DNA from: Sphingomonas sp. PP-CE-1G-424
GTDB taxonomy: Bacteria; Pseudomonadota; Alphaproteobacteria; Sphingomonadales; Sphingomonadaceae
DNA length: 64,000 nt
NCBI RefSeq assembly: GCF_004341085.1
Contig: NZ_SLXW01000001.1
Span: forward strand, 310,001 to 374,000
Reading direction: 5' to 3'
The translations under genes were made by a program, and so were the position numbers. Under the pieces are notes generated by a model that saw nothing but the letters and a program-made list of their open reading frames with translations, did no database searches and was not told the origin of the DNA. Of this stretch, positions 35,429-44,316 are shown in pieces (within the stretch, counting starts at the first letter, position 1; every line of letters begins with the position of its first letter).

Positions 35429-35449
35429 TTTGCAGATACGCTCTGCAAA
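35429..35449. promoter_or_regulatory. 21-bp LysR-type operator candidate between mmsA and its regulator
   Basis: Perfect inverted repeat with 8-bp arms, TTTGCAGA-TACGC-TCTGCAAA, fitting the T-N11-A core of LysR-type boxes. It lies 63 bp before the mmsA start and 25 bp before the LysR ATG, a position suited to joint mmsA activation and autoregulation. Confidence 0.65.
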
Positions 35450-35473
35450 TGTGCAGCATGGGGTGAGGCGTTC

Positions 35474-36391
35474 ATGGATTGGGACGACGTCCGGTATTTC
35501 CTCGCTCTGGCGCGCACGCACAGGCTCGGGCCAGCCGCGAAACTGCTCGGGCAAGACGCGACGACGGTCTCGCGACGGCTGCAACGGCTCGAGCGGCGAC
35601 TCCAGACGACGTTGTTCGAGCAGACCGTGGCCGGCTACGCGCTGACCGAACGCGGCGCGGCGTTGCTCGACCATGCCGAGACGATGGAGGCGTCCGCGCT
35701 CGGGATCCAGGAAGTGGTTGGCACTGACGCGGGCGTGCTCGCGGGGCCGATCCGGCTGAGCGTCTCGGAAGGCTTCGGCAGTCGTATCCTCGCGCCGCGG
35801 CTCGCGTCGTTCACCAACCAGCATCCGCGGATCGCCGTCGACCTGATCGCGTCGACCGGCTTCCTCAATCCCTCACGGCGAGAGGCGGATATCGCGGTGA
35901 TGCTCGCGCGTCCGAAGAGCGGCCCGCTGGTAGCGCGGAAGCTGACCGACTATCACCTCGGCCTCTACGCGCATCCCGATCATCTCGCGCGGACGGGGCC
36001 GATTGCGACCACCGCGGACCTGATGCGGCACCGCCTAATCGGGTACGTGCCCGACATGATCTACGCGCCCGAGCTGCGCTATCTAGCGGAGATCGACGGC
36101 CGGCTCGATGCCTCGATCCGCAGCTCGAGCATCGTCGCGCAGGCCGAGCTGATCGCGGCAGGAGCGGGCTGCGGGATACTCCCATGCTTCATCGGCGACC
36201 AAATGCCAGGACTGGTGCGCGTGCTGCCCGAAGCGGTGGATATCCAGCGCTCGTTCTGGCTCGTCGTCCACCGCGACGTCCGGCGGATCGCGCGGATCGA
36301 TCGGTTCATCGGCTGGCTGGACGCGACCATCGGCGAGTTGAAGCCGCTGATGCTGGGCGGCGCCTCCCGCTCGTTTGCCGCGCCGGAGTGA
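35474..36391 (+). CDS. LysR-family transcriptional regulator, probable regulator of mmsA
   Basis: LysR-type regulator of 305 residues. The N-terminal helix-turn-helix (WDDVRYFLALARTHRLGPAA through TVSRRLQRLERRL) and the periplasmic-binding-like effector domain (about 90-295) are complete. Divergent placement from mmsA with a palindromic operator candidate between them implies control of valine-pathway genes. The ATG at 35474 begins the conserved MDWDDVRYFL; upstream in-frame codons overlap the operator. Confidence 0.9.
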   Translation: MDWDDVRYFLALARTHRLGPAAKLLGQDATTVSRRLQRLERRLQTTLFEQTVAGYALTERGAALLDHAETMEASALGIQEVVGTDAGVLAGPIRLSVSEGFGSRILAPRLASFTNQHPRIAVDLIASTGFLNPSRREADIAVMLARPKSGPLVARKLTDYHLGLYAHPDHLARTGPIATTADLMRHRLIGYVPDMIYAPELRYLAEIDGRLDASIRSSSIVAQAELIAAGAGCGILPCFIGDQMPGLVRVLPEAVDIQRSFWLVVHRDVRRIARIDRFIGWLDATIGELKPLMLGGASRSFAAPE

Positions 36392-36440
36392 CGCACCTAT
36401 AGCGCGCGGCGGCGGCATTCCGCTCGTCCGGAGTAACAGC

Positions 36441-36758
36441 GTGACCCCGACCCTGTACCACAAGATGATCGACTGGATCGGCGACGGCACCGGACTGCCC
36501 GACACGATCCTCCATATCCATGCCGGCATGGCGTTGCTGATGCTCGCGCGACTGGTGACGCGACGGTCGTTCGGCACGTTCATTCCGTGGTGGGTGGTCG
36601 TTGCCGGCGAGGCGTTCAACGAGATCATGGACCGCCTGACGTTCGGGTCGTGGAGGTGGGAGGATACCTCGCTGGATATCCTCAACACGCTGCTGTGGCC
36701 GACGGTGATCTGCCTCGGCGTGCGGCTGCGACCGATGATCGGGAAGCGCCGGCGATAA
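36441..36758 (+). CDS. Small predicted membrane protein of unknown function
   Basis: A 105-residue protein with two to three hydrophobic segments (around ILHIHAGMALLMLARL, FIPWWVVVAG and ILNTLLWPTVICLGV) and an Arg/Lys-rich C-terminus. The start is taken as GTG at 36441 with GGAG 8 bp upstream; an ATG at 36465 is an alternative. No domain is recognised. The segment GEAFNEIMDRLTFGSWRWEDTS between the helices contains several acidic and aromatic residues. It stands alone between the LysR gene and a palindrome. Confidence 0.65.
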   Translation: MTPTLYHKMIDWIGDGTGLPDTILHIHAGMALLMLARLVTRRSFGTFIPWWVVVAGEAFNEIMDRLTFGSWRWEDTSLDILNTLLWPTVICLGVRLRPMIGKRRR

Positions 36759-36775
36759 CGCGCGTCATCCCCCCA

Positions 36776-36859
36776 CCGTCATCCTAACGAAAGTCAGGAC
36801 CCAGAGCCACAAAGGACGACGCCCGTAACCCTGGGCCCTGACTTTCGTCAGGGTGACGG
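36776..36859. repeat. Intergenic palindrome, family 1 copy e
   Basis: Standard two-hairpin structure, with CAGGACCCAGAG in the left half and CTGGGCCCTGACTTTCGTCAG in the right. Lies between a convergent pair of genes. Confidence 0.88.
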
Positions 36860-36881
36860 AGCGCGGGATGATGACGGGCGC

Positions 36882-37964
36882 TCAGCCCAGCGCGATGTAG
36901 CGTTGGAGGTGATGGTCTTCGTCGCCGAGCTGGTGGTCGATCATCACCAAGCGCTTGGCATAGTGCGACACCGCGTATTCCCACGTCATGCCGATGCCGC
37001 CGTGGAGCTGGATCGTCTCCTCCGCGACGAGCGCGCCGGTACGCCCGATCGTGTATTTCGCCGCGGCCAAAGCCCGCTCGCGCGCCTTCGCATCGTCGCC
37101 ATCGAACGCCGACGCGGCGTTGATCACCGCGGAATGCGCCTGTTCGATCTCAAGCAACACCGTCGCCATGCGGTGCTGGAGCGCCTGGAACTTGCCGATC
37201 GGCACGCCGAACTGCTTTCGGTCGCGGAGATAGCCGAGCGTCGCCTCCTTGACGAACTCCATCGCACCGACCGCTTCGGCCGACAGCGCGATCAACCCCG
37301 CCCCGACCGCCGCATCGACGATCGCCTGCCCCTGCCCTTCGCCCCCGACACGCGCATCGGCGCCGAGCGTCACGTTCTCGAACGTCACGTCCCCGGCCGC
37401 ACCACCCTCGACGACGTTGAAGCTGCGGACCGACACCCCAGCCGTATCCGCGGGTACGAGCAACACGAGCGGATCGCCGTCCTGCTCGGCTGTCACGACG
37501 AACACCGATGCGGCGCCGGCCTGCGACACGACGGCCTTCGTCCCGTTCAACGTCCAGCCATCGCCGCTCTTCGTAGCCGTCACCGGCGTCGCGCCATCCT
37601 CGTGCGCGAACGCAGCGATCATCTCGCCGGACACGATCCCGGCAAGCGTCTCGTCATGTCCGCCGGCCTTCGCCAGCGCACGCCCCGCCATTAGCGCACC
37701 GAGGAACGGCTCGACCACCAGCGCGCGGCCGAGCGCCTCGAACACGACCATGATGTCGAACCCGCTGCCCCCGAAGCCGCCCGCCGCCTCGTCGAACAGC
37801 GCGGAGACGATGCCGAGTTCGCTTAACTGCTGCCAGACCGCTGGATCGTATCCCGCCTCGCTGTACGCGCCCGCGTTGCGCGTCTCGATCGGATAGCCGT
37901 CGCGCAACGCCCGGACGAGCGTGTCGGCGAGCATGCGGCGGTCGTCTGTGTGTTCGAAGTTCAT
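36882..37964 (-). CDS. Acyl-CoA dehydrogenase, small-subunit type (PimD-like)
   Basis: FAD-dependent acyl-CoA dehydrogenase of 360 residues. It begins FEHTDDRRMLADTLVRALRD, has GYLRDRKQFGVPIGKFQALQHRMA, and ends with the FAD-binding IQLHGGIGMTWEYAVSHY. The typical catalytic Glu region near the C-terminus is less obvious than in its partner. It is encoded 4 bp after the other acyl-CoA dehydrogenase. Such pairs resemble PimC/PimD (pimeloyl-CoA dehydrogenase) and steroid side-chain FadE heteromers, so a heteromeric enzyme is likely. The substrate is unknown. Confidence 0.88.
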   Translation of the reverse strand: MNFEHTDDRRMLADTLVRALRDGYPIETRNAGAYSEAGYDPAVWQQLSELGIVSALFDEAAGGFGGSGFDIMVVFEALGRALVVEPFLGALMAGRALAKAGGHDETLAGIVSGEMIAAFAHEDGATPVTATKSGDGWTLNGTKAVVSQAGAASVFVVTAEQDGDPLVLLVPADTAGVSVRSFNVVEGGAAGDVTFENVTLGADARVGGEGQGQAIVDAAVGAGLIALSAEAVGAMEFVKEATLGYLRDRKQFGVPIGKFQALQHRMATVLLEIEQAHSAVINAASAFDGDDAKARERALAAAKYTIGRTGALVAEETIQLHGGIGMTWEYAVSHYAKRLVMIDHQLGDEDHHLQRYIALG

Positions 37965-37968
37965 GGTA

Positions 37969-39171
37969 TCACAGACCCAGGATGGCTTTGGAGATGATGT
38001 TCTTCTGGATCTCGTTCGACCCGCCGAAGATCGAAAGCTTTCGGTTGTTGAAATAGCTCGGCGCCGCCATCGCCGCGTCCTCTGGCCCGACATCCTCGCC
38101 GTTCCACCCAGCCTCCAGAGCTTCGGGTATGTAGGGCGCCGCGTACGAGCCGTAGGCACGACGCGTCAGCGAGGTGATCTCCTGGCGAATCTCGGTGCCC
38201 TTGATCTTGAGCATCGAACTCTCCGCACCGGGCGCACCGCCACCCGCGACCGCCGCGAGCACGCGCAGGTTGGTCGTCTGCATGTTCGCCAAGTCGATCT
38301 CGACCCGCGCCATCCGCGCCGCGAACAACGGATCGTCCGCCAGCGAGCGCCTGCCCTTCTTCTGCATCTGCGCGACTTCCTTCAACCGCTCGAACGACGC
38401 GATCGAGAAGCCGACGCCGGCGATGTTGGTCCGCTCATAGGTCAGCAGGTACTTTGCGTAGGTCCAGCCTAGATTCTCTTCGCCAACGAGGTTCGCCACC
38501 GGCACCTCGACATCGGTGAAGAACACCTCGTTCACCTCCTGCTCGCCGTCGATCAGCGTAATCGGGCGGACCTCGATGCCGGGCGACTTCATGTCGATCA
38601 GCAGGAACGAAATGCCCTCCTGCTTCTTCGCGGTCGCGTCGGTACGGACGAGGCAGAAGATCATGTCGGCATGCTGGCCGAGCGTCGTCCAGGTCTTCTG
38701 GCCGTTGACGACATAAACGTCGCCGTTACGAACTGCTGTGGTCTTGAGACCGGCCAGATCGGAGCCGGCGCCCGGCTCCGAATACCCCTGGCACCACCAG
38801 TCGGAGCCATCGAGGATCCGCGGCAGCCACTGCTTCTTCTGCTCTTCGGAACCGTATTTGATCAGCACCGGGCCGAGCATGTTGACGCCGAACGGGACGA
38901 CGCGGGGCGCATGCGCGAGCGCAGACTCATTGTCGAAGATGAACCGCTGGATCACGCTCCAGCCCGGACCGCCCCACTCCTCGGGCCAATGGTTCGCCAG
39001 CCAGCCGCGCTCGTTGAGGATCGCGTGCCATTCCTCCATGTCCGACTTGCGCAACCGCTTGCCCTCGCGAACCAGCGTCGAGAGACGCGCGGGAAGTTTG
39101 TCGCGAAAGAACGCGCGGACTTCCTCGCGAAAGGCTTCTTCCTCGGGCGTGAAGCTGAGATCCATGGCCAT
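37969..39171 (-). CDS. Acyl-CoA dehydrogenase, large-subunit type (PimC-like)
   Basis: FAD-dependent acyl-CoA dehydrogenase of 400 residues. The N-terminus MDLSFTPEEEAFREEVRAFF, then HWPEEWGGPGWSVIQRFIF, WWCQGYSEPGAGSDLAGLKT and the C-terminal IFGGSNEIQKNIISKAILGL place it with PimC-type enzymes. An AGGAG ribosome binding site is 4 bp before the ATG at 39171 and 10 bp before the ATG at 39165, so either may be used. Partner of the adjacent 360-residue subunit. Confidence 0.9.
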   Translation of the reverse strand: MAMDLSFTPEEEAFREEVRAFFRDKLPARLSTLVREGKRLRKSDMEEWHAILNERGWLANHWPEEWGGPGWSVIQRFIFDNESALAHAPRVVPFGVNMLGPVLIKYGSEEQKKQWLPRILDGSDWWCQGYSEPGAGSDLAGLKTTAVRNGDVYVVNGQKTWTTLGQHADMIFCLVRTDATAKKQEGISFLLIDMKSPGIEVRPITLIDGEQEVNEVFFTDVEVPVANLVGEENLGWTYAKYLLTYERTNIAGVGFSIASFERLKEVAQMQKKGRRSLADDPLFAARMARVEIDLANMQTTNLRVLAAVAGGGAPGAESSMLKIKGTEIRQEITSLTRRAYGSYAAPYIPEALEAGWNGEDVGPEDAAMAAPSYFNNRKLSIFGGSNEIQKNIISKAILGL

Positions 39172-39221
39172 GTGACTCCTGATGTTGGAGCCTGTGTGCC
39201 ACAGTCGATCGTGGAATTGAA

Positions 39222-39236
39222 GGACCGGTATGGTCC
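39222..39236. promoter_or_regulatory. Candidate TetR-type operator before the acyl-CoA dehydrogenase pair
   Basis: Palindrome GGACC-GGTAT-GGTCC, 51 bp before the dehydrogenase start. Its form resembles operators of TetR regulators of fatty acid genes. No such regulator is encoded in this window. Confidence 0.35.
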
Positions 39237-39300
39237 GAAACGAAGAAAACGCAGTGCCGAACGACGCAGGTTAATCCGGGCGGTATCGCCGCCCCACCCT

Positions 39301-39383
39301 CGTCATACCGACGAAAGTCAGGACCCAGGGTCACAGGCGCTGACGGCCTTGGCTCTAGGCCCTGACTTTCGTCAGGATGACGG
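39301..39383. repeat. Intergenic palindrome, family 1 copy f
   Basis: Inverted pair with a weakened left hairpin (CCGACGAAAGTCAGG). It ends 7 bp before the stop of the outer membrane porin gene and may serve as its transcription end. Confidence 0.87.
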
Positions 39384-39389
39384 AGCGGA

Positions 39390-40928
39390 TCAGAACCGGT
39401 AGCTGATCCACCCCGCCAGGAAGTCGGAGTTCTTGTACCCCGCATTCGTCAGCGCAGGCCCCGCGATCAGATGCTCGTAGCGCCCGGTGAACGACAGCCG
39501 CGAGGTGAACGGGTACACCGCCTGGAATCGCAGCGTATCGGCGATCTTCTTGCCCCCGAAATTCTGCGTGCCTGCAAACGCCGAGCCGTTCGCGCGGTAC
39601 ACCGCATCGCTCGTCGTATCGCGCCATGAACGTTGATATTCCGCGGTCAGCCGCAGCTTGTCGAAGACGCTGAACGTCACGTTCGGCGCCAGCGCGATCA
39701 GGTTGGTCGGCGTCGCGAACAACTGATAGCTGTAGTAGATGTTGTTACCGAACGGCGCGAGCGAGTTGCGCAGCGTGCCCTTGCCATAGGCACCACCACC
39801 GCTGGCATAGTCCGCGTGGAAACCGACGCGCGGCGCGGACTTCCCCTCGCCGAGCTTGTAGGTCTGCGCCAACAGGATCAGCCACGCCTTGATCGAGCGG
39901 TTGTCGTAACTGCCGCCCTGGTAATTGATCGTCCAGTCGAGATTGACCGGCCCGGCATCACCCCAGATATGCATGCCGTAGAAGTTGCGGACTTCGCGCG
40001 CATTGTCGGTACCCCACACTGCTGCCCGGTTGCGCAAGCGCCAGAGGAACGGATCTACGTACAGTTTCGACCCGCCGAACAGCGTTTCCGGCACGACGAT
40101 GCCCGTCGAGATGCCTGAGAACCGCCGTGCGCTCTCCGCATTGTCGTCCTGAGTACCGCCATTGCCATAAGCGGTCGGCTTGAAGTCGAACACGTCGGCA
40201 CGGACGCCGGCGGTGCGAGCCCACGCGCGGAAGCCGTTGAAGCCGAAGAACAACGTGTTGTTGTCACGCGGCACGACCAGCAGGTTGGGACCGTCCGCAA
40301 ATGTCTGGCGACCATAGCGCACGCCGACATCGACATCGGCGACCGTCCCCGTCAGGTCGACGAACGCCTGCTGTACGGCCAGCTTGTTGCGCAGGTTCGG
40401 CAGCGCGGTGCCGAGATTCCGCCCTTCCAGAGTACCGTGCGCTAGCTCGCCGTAGAAGCGCAGATGCTTGCCGACATGCAGGTCGGCGCCACCGAACAGG
40501 CGGAGAATGTCCTGCCGCTGCGCCTCGGCATCGCGCAGATTGGGGTTGGTCGTCTCATTGACGCGGAACCGCGCCTCGCCCGACAGCGTCAGATAGACGT
40601 CGCCATCACCCGCGATCGAGATGAACTTCAACTGGTCGACGATGTCCTTGCGCTTCTTCGGATCGCGCAGCTTCGACCAGTCCTCCGCCCAGCGCGACTG
40701 ATTGTAACCACCCGCCGTCACGCCGTCGCCGATCGCGGCATTGGGATAGCTCTCGGCGATCGGCGAGGCTTCGGCGGTGCTCGACACGTCCTTGGCGCCG
40801 ATATTGGCCTGCCGTGACGGCGGCGCCTCGGCCTGTGCGGTGGCGACATTCGCGAACGCGAAGATCGAGAGCGCAGACGTGGCAAGGCCAGCCGCGTGCC
40901 GCAAGCGGCGCATCGTCATCGAGGTCAT
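39390..40928 (-). CDS. Alginate-export (AlgE-like) family outer membrane porin
   Basis: Predicted outer membrane beta-barrel of 512 residues with a signal peptide (about 30 residues, ending ANVATAQA). The segments LSGEARFRVNETTNPNL, GADLHVGKHLRFYGELAHG, VGVRYGRQTFADGPNLLVVPRDNNTLFFG and the terminal Phe (GWISYRF) match the alginate_export domain. Many such proteins are general porins for small acids. It is on the same strand 53 bp after dctA, so I infer a role in dicarboxylate passage across the outer membrane. The start among several nearby ATGs is uncertain. Confidence 0.82.
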   Translation of the reverse strand: MTSMTMRRLRHAAGLATSALSIFAFANVATAQAEAPPSRQANIGAKDVSSTAEASPIAESYPNAAIGDGVTAGGYNQSRWAEDWSKLRDPKKRKDIVDQLKFISIAGDGDVYLTLSGEARFRVNETTNPNLRDAEAQRQDILRLFGGADLHVGKHLRFYGELAHGTLEGRNLGTALPNLRNKLAVQQAFVDLTGTVADVDVGVRYGRQTFADGPNLLVVPRDNNTLFFGFNGFRAWARTAGVRADVFDFKPTAYGNGGTQDDNAESARRFSGISTGIVVPETLFGGSKLYVDPFLWRLRNRAAVWGTDNAREVRNFYGMHIWGDAGPVNLDWTINYQGGSYDNRSIKAWLILLAQTYKLGEGKSAPRVGFHADYASGGGAYGKGTLRNSLAPFGNNIYYSYQLFATPTNLIALAPNVTFSVFDKLRLTAEYQRSWRDTTSDAVYRANGSAFAGTQNFGGKKIADTLRFQAVYPFTSRLSFTGRYEHLIAGPALTNAGYKNSDFLAGWISYRF

Positions 40929-40980
40929 AAGCAAGTTCCGGTACTGGCGAACGGGGACGGACTGGCCGTCCCCGCCGGCA

Positions 40981-42327
40981 TCAATGGGCGGTAGCAGCGG
41001 CGGGGATTGCCGCCGGCACGAACTCGGGAAGCTTGCCCGACAGCGCAGCATCGAGCTTGTCGCGGTCGAGGGCGCCCTCCCAGCGGGCGACGACGATCGT
41101 CGCGACCGCGTTGCCGATGAAGTTGGTGAGACTGCGGCACTCGCTCATGAAGCGATCGACGCCGAGGATCAGCGCCATGCCGGCAATCGGCACGGTCGGC
41201 ACGATTGACAGTGTCGCGGCCAAGGTGATGAAGCCCGCGCCGGTAACGCCCGCCGCACCCTTCGACGAGATCATCGCGACGACCAGCAGCAACAGTTCCT
41301 GGCCGAGCGTCAGATGCGTGTTGGTCGCCTGCGCGATGAACAAGGCCGCCAACGTCATGTAGATGTTGGTACCGTCGAGGTTGAACGAATAGCCGGTCGG
41401 CACGACCAGCCCGACGACCGACTTCTCGCAGCCTGCCGCTTCCATCTTCTGGATCAGGTTCGGCAGCGCGGCTTCCGACGACGAGGTGCCGAGGACCAGC
41501 AACAGTTCCGCCTTCAGATAGCGGATCAGCTTGAAGATCGAGAAGCCGGTCAACCGTGCGACGGTGCCGAGGACGACCACCACGAATAGCGCCGCGGTCA
41601 GATAGAAGGTCGCGACCAGCGCGCCGAGATTGGCAAGGCTGCCGATCCCGTATTTGCCGATCGTGAACGCGATCGCACCAAACGCGCCGAGCGGGGCCGC
41701 GCGCATCAGGATGCCGACCAGCTTGAAGACGATCAGGCTGAGGCGCTCGAGGAAGTTCAGCACGGGCTTGGCAGGCTCGCCGACCAGGCTCAGCGAGATA
41801 CCGAACAGGATCGCGACGAGCAGGATCTGGAGGATGTTGCCCTCGGTGAACGCGCTGACCATCGTGTCCGGGATGATGCTCATCAGGAACCCGGTGATCG
41901 TCGTCTCGTGCGCCTTCACGGTGTAGTCGGCGATGCCCTTGGTATCGAGCGTGGCAGCGTCGATGTTCATCCCCGCGCCCGGCTGGACGACGTTGGCCAC
42001 GATGAGCCCGACGATCAGCGCCAGCGTCGAGAAGAACAGGAAGTAGGCGAACGCCTTGCCCGCGACGCGGCCGACCGAGCCGAGCTCCTTCATTCCCGCG
42101 ATGCCGGTAACGAGCGTCAGGAAGATCACCGGTGCGATGATCATCTTCACCAGCTTGATGAACGCGTCGCCGAGCGGCTTCAGCGCCGCGCCGTACGTCG
42201 GATAGAAATGCCCGAGCGCCGCGCCGAGCGCGATCGCGATCAGGACCTGGATATAGAGCTGGCCGCTCCAGCGCTTCCGCGCGGGCGTTTCCGCGACGCC
42301 ATATGTCTGGGTGGGTAGGGTCAACAT
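40981..42327 (-). CDS. dctA: C4-dicarboxylate/proton symporter
   Basis: Inner-membrane transporter of 448 residues of the dicarboxylate/amino acid:cation symporter family. The hairpin-loop Ser-rich motif [12 protein letters not shown], the [18 protein letters not shown] motif and the substrate-binding [21 protein letters not shown] are those of DctA. It takes up succinate, fumarate and malate. Divergent dctB-dctD and a possible -24/-12 promoter lie upstream. Confidence 0.94.
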   Translation of the reverse strand: MLTLPTQTYGVAETPARKRWSGQLYIQVLIAIALGAALGHFYPTYGAALKPLGDAFIKLVKMIIAPVIFLTLVTGIAGMKELGSVGRVAGKAFAYFLFFSTLALIVGLIVANVVQPGAGMNIDAATLDTKGIADYTVKAHETTITGFLMSIIPDTMVSAFTEGNILQILLVAILFGISLSLVGEPAKPVLNFLERLSLIVFKLVGILMRAAPLGAFGAIAFTIGKYGIGSLANLGALVATFYLTAALFVVVVLGTVARLTGFSIFKLIRYLKAELLLVLGTSSSEAALPNLIQKMEAAGCEKSVVGLVVPTGYSFNLDGTNIYMTLAALFIAQATNTHLTLGQELLLLVVAMISSKGAAGVTGAGFITLAATLSIVPTVPIAGMALILGVDRFMSECRSLTNFIGNAVATIVVARWEGALDRDKLDAALSGKLPEFVPAAIPAAATAH

Positions 42328-42367
42328 CGCCTCCTGCTATCCTCGTCCACTCACGCGGGACGTTATG

Positions 42368-42383
42368 TGCGACGGTAATGCCG
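42368..42383 (-). promoter_or_regulatory. Weak candidate sigma-54 promoter of dctA
   Basis: On the minus strand CGGCATTACCGTCGCA aligns with TGGCACG-N4-TTGCA: GG and GC are 10 bp apart as required, but the first T and the T before GC are changed to C. It would place the transcript start about 30 bp before the dctA ATG. The DctD in this window lacks the sigma-54 contact loop, which lowers confidence. Confidence 0.3.
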
Positions 42384-42531
42384 GGCCGAACCCAGGACTA
42401 CAAGAGCAGCGCCTTCAGCACCTAAAACGTTGGTTTTTAGCCTTTTATCAGCATACCCATTGTTCGGACGTGTGGAAATCGCCGCGTTTCATCGATGGCG
42501 CGGCCGCCGGGTGTGTGATAATCCGCACAAA

Positions 42532-44316
42532 ATGACGCGACTCCGATCTCCCCTTTTCGTCACGGCGTTGACGGTGCTGATGGCGTTCGCGGCGCTCGGC
42601 GTGATTGTCGCGGGAGTCGCCTCGATCTACGGCCAGCGCGCCGCCGAAGACGCGCGCGCAGGTGTTCGGATGCGCGCGGTCCAGCAGACCCGCAGCAACC
42701 TTCGCCTGCTCGAAGCGGAGCTGCAGACCTATCGCCTGTTGCCGATCATGCTCGGCGAATACCCCGACGTCCGGGCAGCACTCGCTTCGGGCAAGGTCGA
42801 CCCGGCGCTCAACACCAAGCTCGCGCTGCTGGCGGAGCGGACCGGCGCCCCGGTGATCTACGCGCTCGATACGCAGGGCATGACGATCGCCGCCTCGAAC
42901 GCCGGCCGCCCCGACAGCTTCCTCGGCCACGACTACCGGTTCCGCGACTATTTCACCAAGGCGATGGCGTCGGGCGCGACCGAGTTCTTCGCACTCGGCA
43001 GCGTCAGCGGGCGTCCCGGCCTGTACCTGTCACGACGGATCGACCGCGCCGGTCGGCCACTTGGCGTGGTCGTGGTCAAGGTCGAGTTCGAGAAGATCGC
43101 GCGCGCGTGGATCCAGGACCGGATGGCGACCTTCGTCACCGATCCCGACGGCGTCATCCTGATCTCCAGCGATCCGAAACTCGAATTTCGGACCACCCGC
43201 CCACTCTCGCGTTCGCGTCGCGCCGAGCTGGTCGAGACGCGCCAGTTCGGGACGTCGCCACTGGCCCCCGCCCCACTGACGCTTGCCAAGGGGATGTCCC
43301 GGCTGCCCGACCGATCGCCCGCGATCACGGTGTCGCTGCCGGTACCGATCTCGGGCTGGCGGCTGGTGCATATGGAGCCGCTCGACGCCGCCCTGCGCAC
43401 CGCCGCGGCACGCACGCGCTGGGCCACCGCGATTGCCGCGATACTGACGATCGCGGCCATGCTCGGCGCGTGGTGGCTGTACGAGCGACGCAAGCGCAAC
43501 GTCGGCGCGCGCGCGGAACTGGAGGCGGAAGTCGCGCGCCGCACCGCCGAGCTCCGCGCCACCGCCGACCGTCTCCAGATCGAGGTCGAGCAGCGCGAGG
43601 CGTCCGACCAGCGCTTCCGCCAGGCGCGCGAGGAATTGGCGCACGCCAACCGCGTCGGCTCGATCGGCACGATCACCGCCAGCGTCGCGCACGAAATCAA
43701 CCAGCCCGTCGCCGCGATCCGCACCTTCGCCGACAATGCCGCCGCCTTCCTGGACCGCGGCGAACCCGCGCGCGCGGCAACCAACCTCCAGTCGATCGTC
43801 GACCTCACCAGCCGGATCGGCACGATCACCGCCGGGCTCAGGCGCTATGCCCGGCGCGGCGCAGGATCGATCGGCCCGGTTGCGCTCGACGAAGCGATCG
43901 ACGGCGTCCGACTGCTGATCGGCGACCGCTTCCGCGCCAAGGGCGTGACGCTCGACCTGCCGAACGGTCCCGAGGCGCGACTGACGGTGATCGCCGGCCG
44001 CGTCCGCCTGGAGCAGGTCCTGGTCAACCTCCTCCAGAACGCGCTCGACGCGGTCGCCGACGGCCGCGACGCCCGCGTCAGCGTGACGGTCGGACGGAAA
44101 GGCCGCGACGTCGTGCTGACCGTCGCCGACAACGGCCCCGGCATTGAGGCCGACATCGCCGACCACCTCTTCACCCCGTTCGCGACGAGCAAGAAGGACG
44201 GCCTCGGGCTCGGCCTCGGCATCGCGCGCGACATCATGACCGAGTTCGGCGGCACGCTCGACCTCGTCCCCGCTCCAGAAGGCGCCATCTTCCGTATGAT
44301 CCTGGTGAAGGCATGA
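42532..44316 (+). CDS. dctB: DctB-type sensor histidine kinase
   Basis: Membrane sensor kinase of 594 residues for C4-dicarboxylates. A transmembrane helix (about 8-30) and a periplasmic double-PAS-like sensor (to about 290, with LGHDYRFRDYF and GRPGLYLSRRI) are followed by a second helix (about 300-320), a coiled coil, and a kinase core with His in SVAHEINQPVAAIRTFADNA and DNGPGIEADI and GLGLGIARDI. The ATG at 42532 begins MTRLRSPLF; upstream in-frame codons fall in the promoter region. It overlaps dctD by four bases and is divergent from dctA. Confidence 0.9.
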   Translation: MTRLRSPLFVTALTVLMAFAALGVIVAGVASIYGQRAAEDARAGVRMRAVQQTRSNLRLLEAELQTYRLLPIMLGEYPDVRAALASGKVDPALNTKLALLAERTGAPVIYALDTQGMTIAASNAGRPDSFLGHDYRFRDYFTKAMASGATEFFALGSVSGRPGLYLSRRIDRAGRPLGVVVVKVEFEKIARAWIQDRMATFVTDPDGVILISSDPKLEFRTTRPLSRSRRAELVETRQFGTSPLAPAPLTLAKGMSRLPDRSPAITVSLPVPISGWRLVHMEPLDAALRTAAARTRWATAIAAILTIAAMLGAWWLYERRKRNVGARAELEAEVARRTAELRATADRLQIEVEQREASDQRFRQAREELAHANRVGSIGTITASVAHEINQPVAAIRTFADNAAAFLDRGEPARAATNLQSIVDLTSRIGTITAGLRRYARRGAGSIGPVALDEAIDGVRLLIGDRFRAKGVTLDLPNGPEARLTVIAGRVRLEQVLVNLLQNALDAVADGRDARVSVTVGRKGRDVVLTVADNGPGIEADIADHLFTPFATSKKDGLGLGLGIARDIMTEFGGTLDLVPAPEGAIFRMILVKA

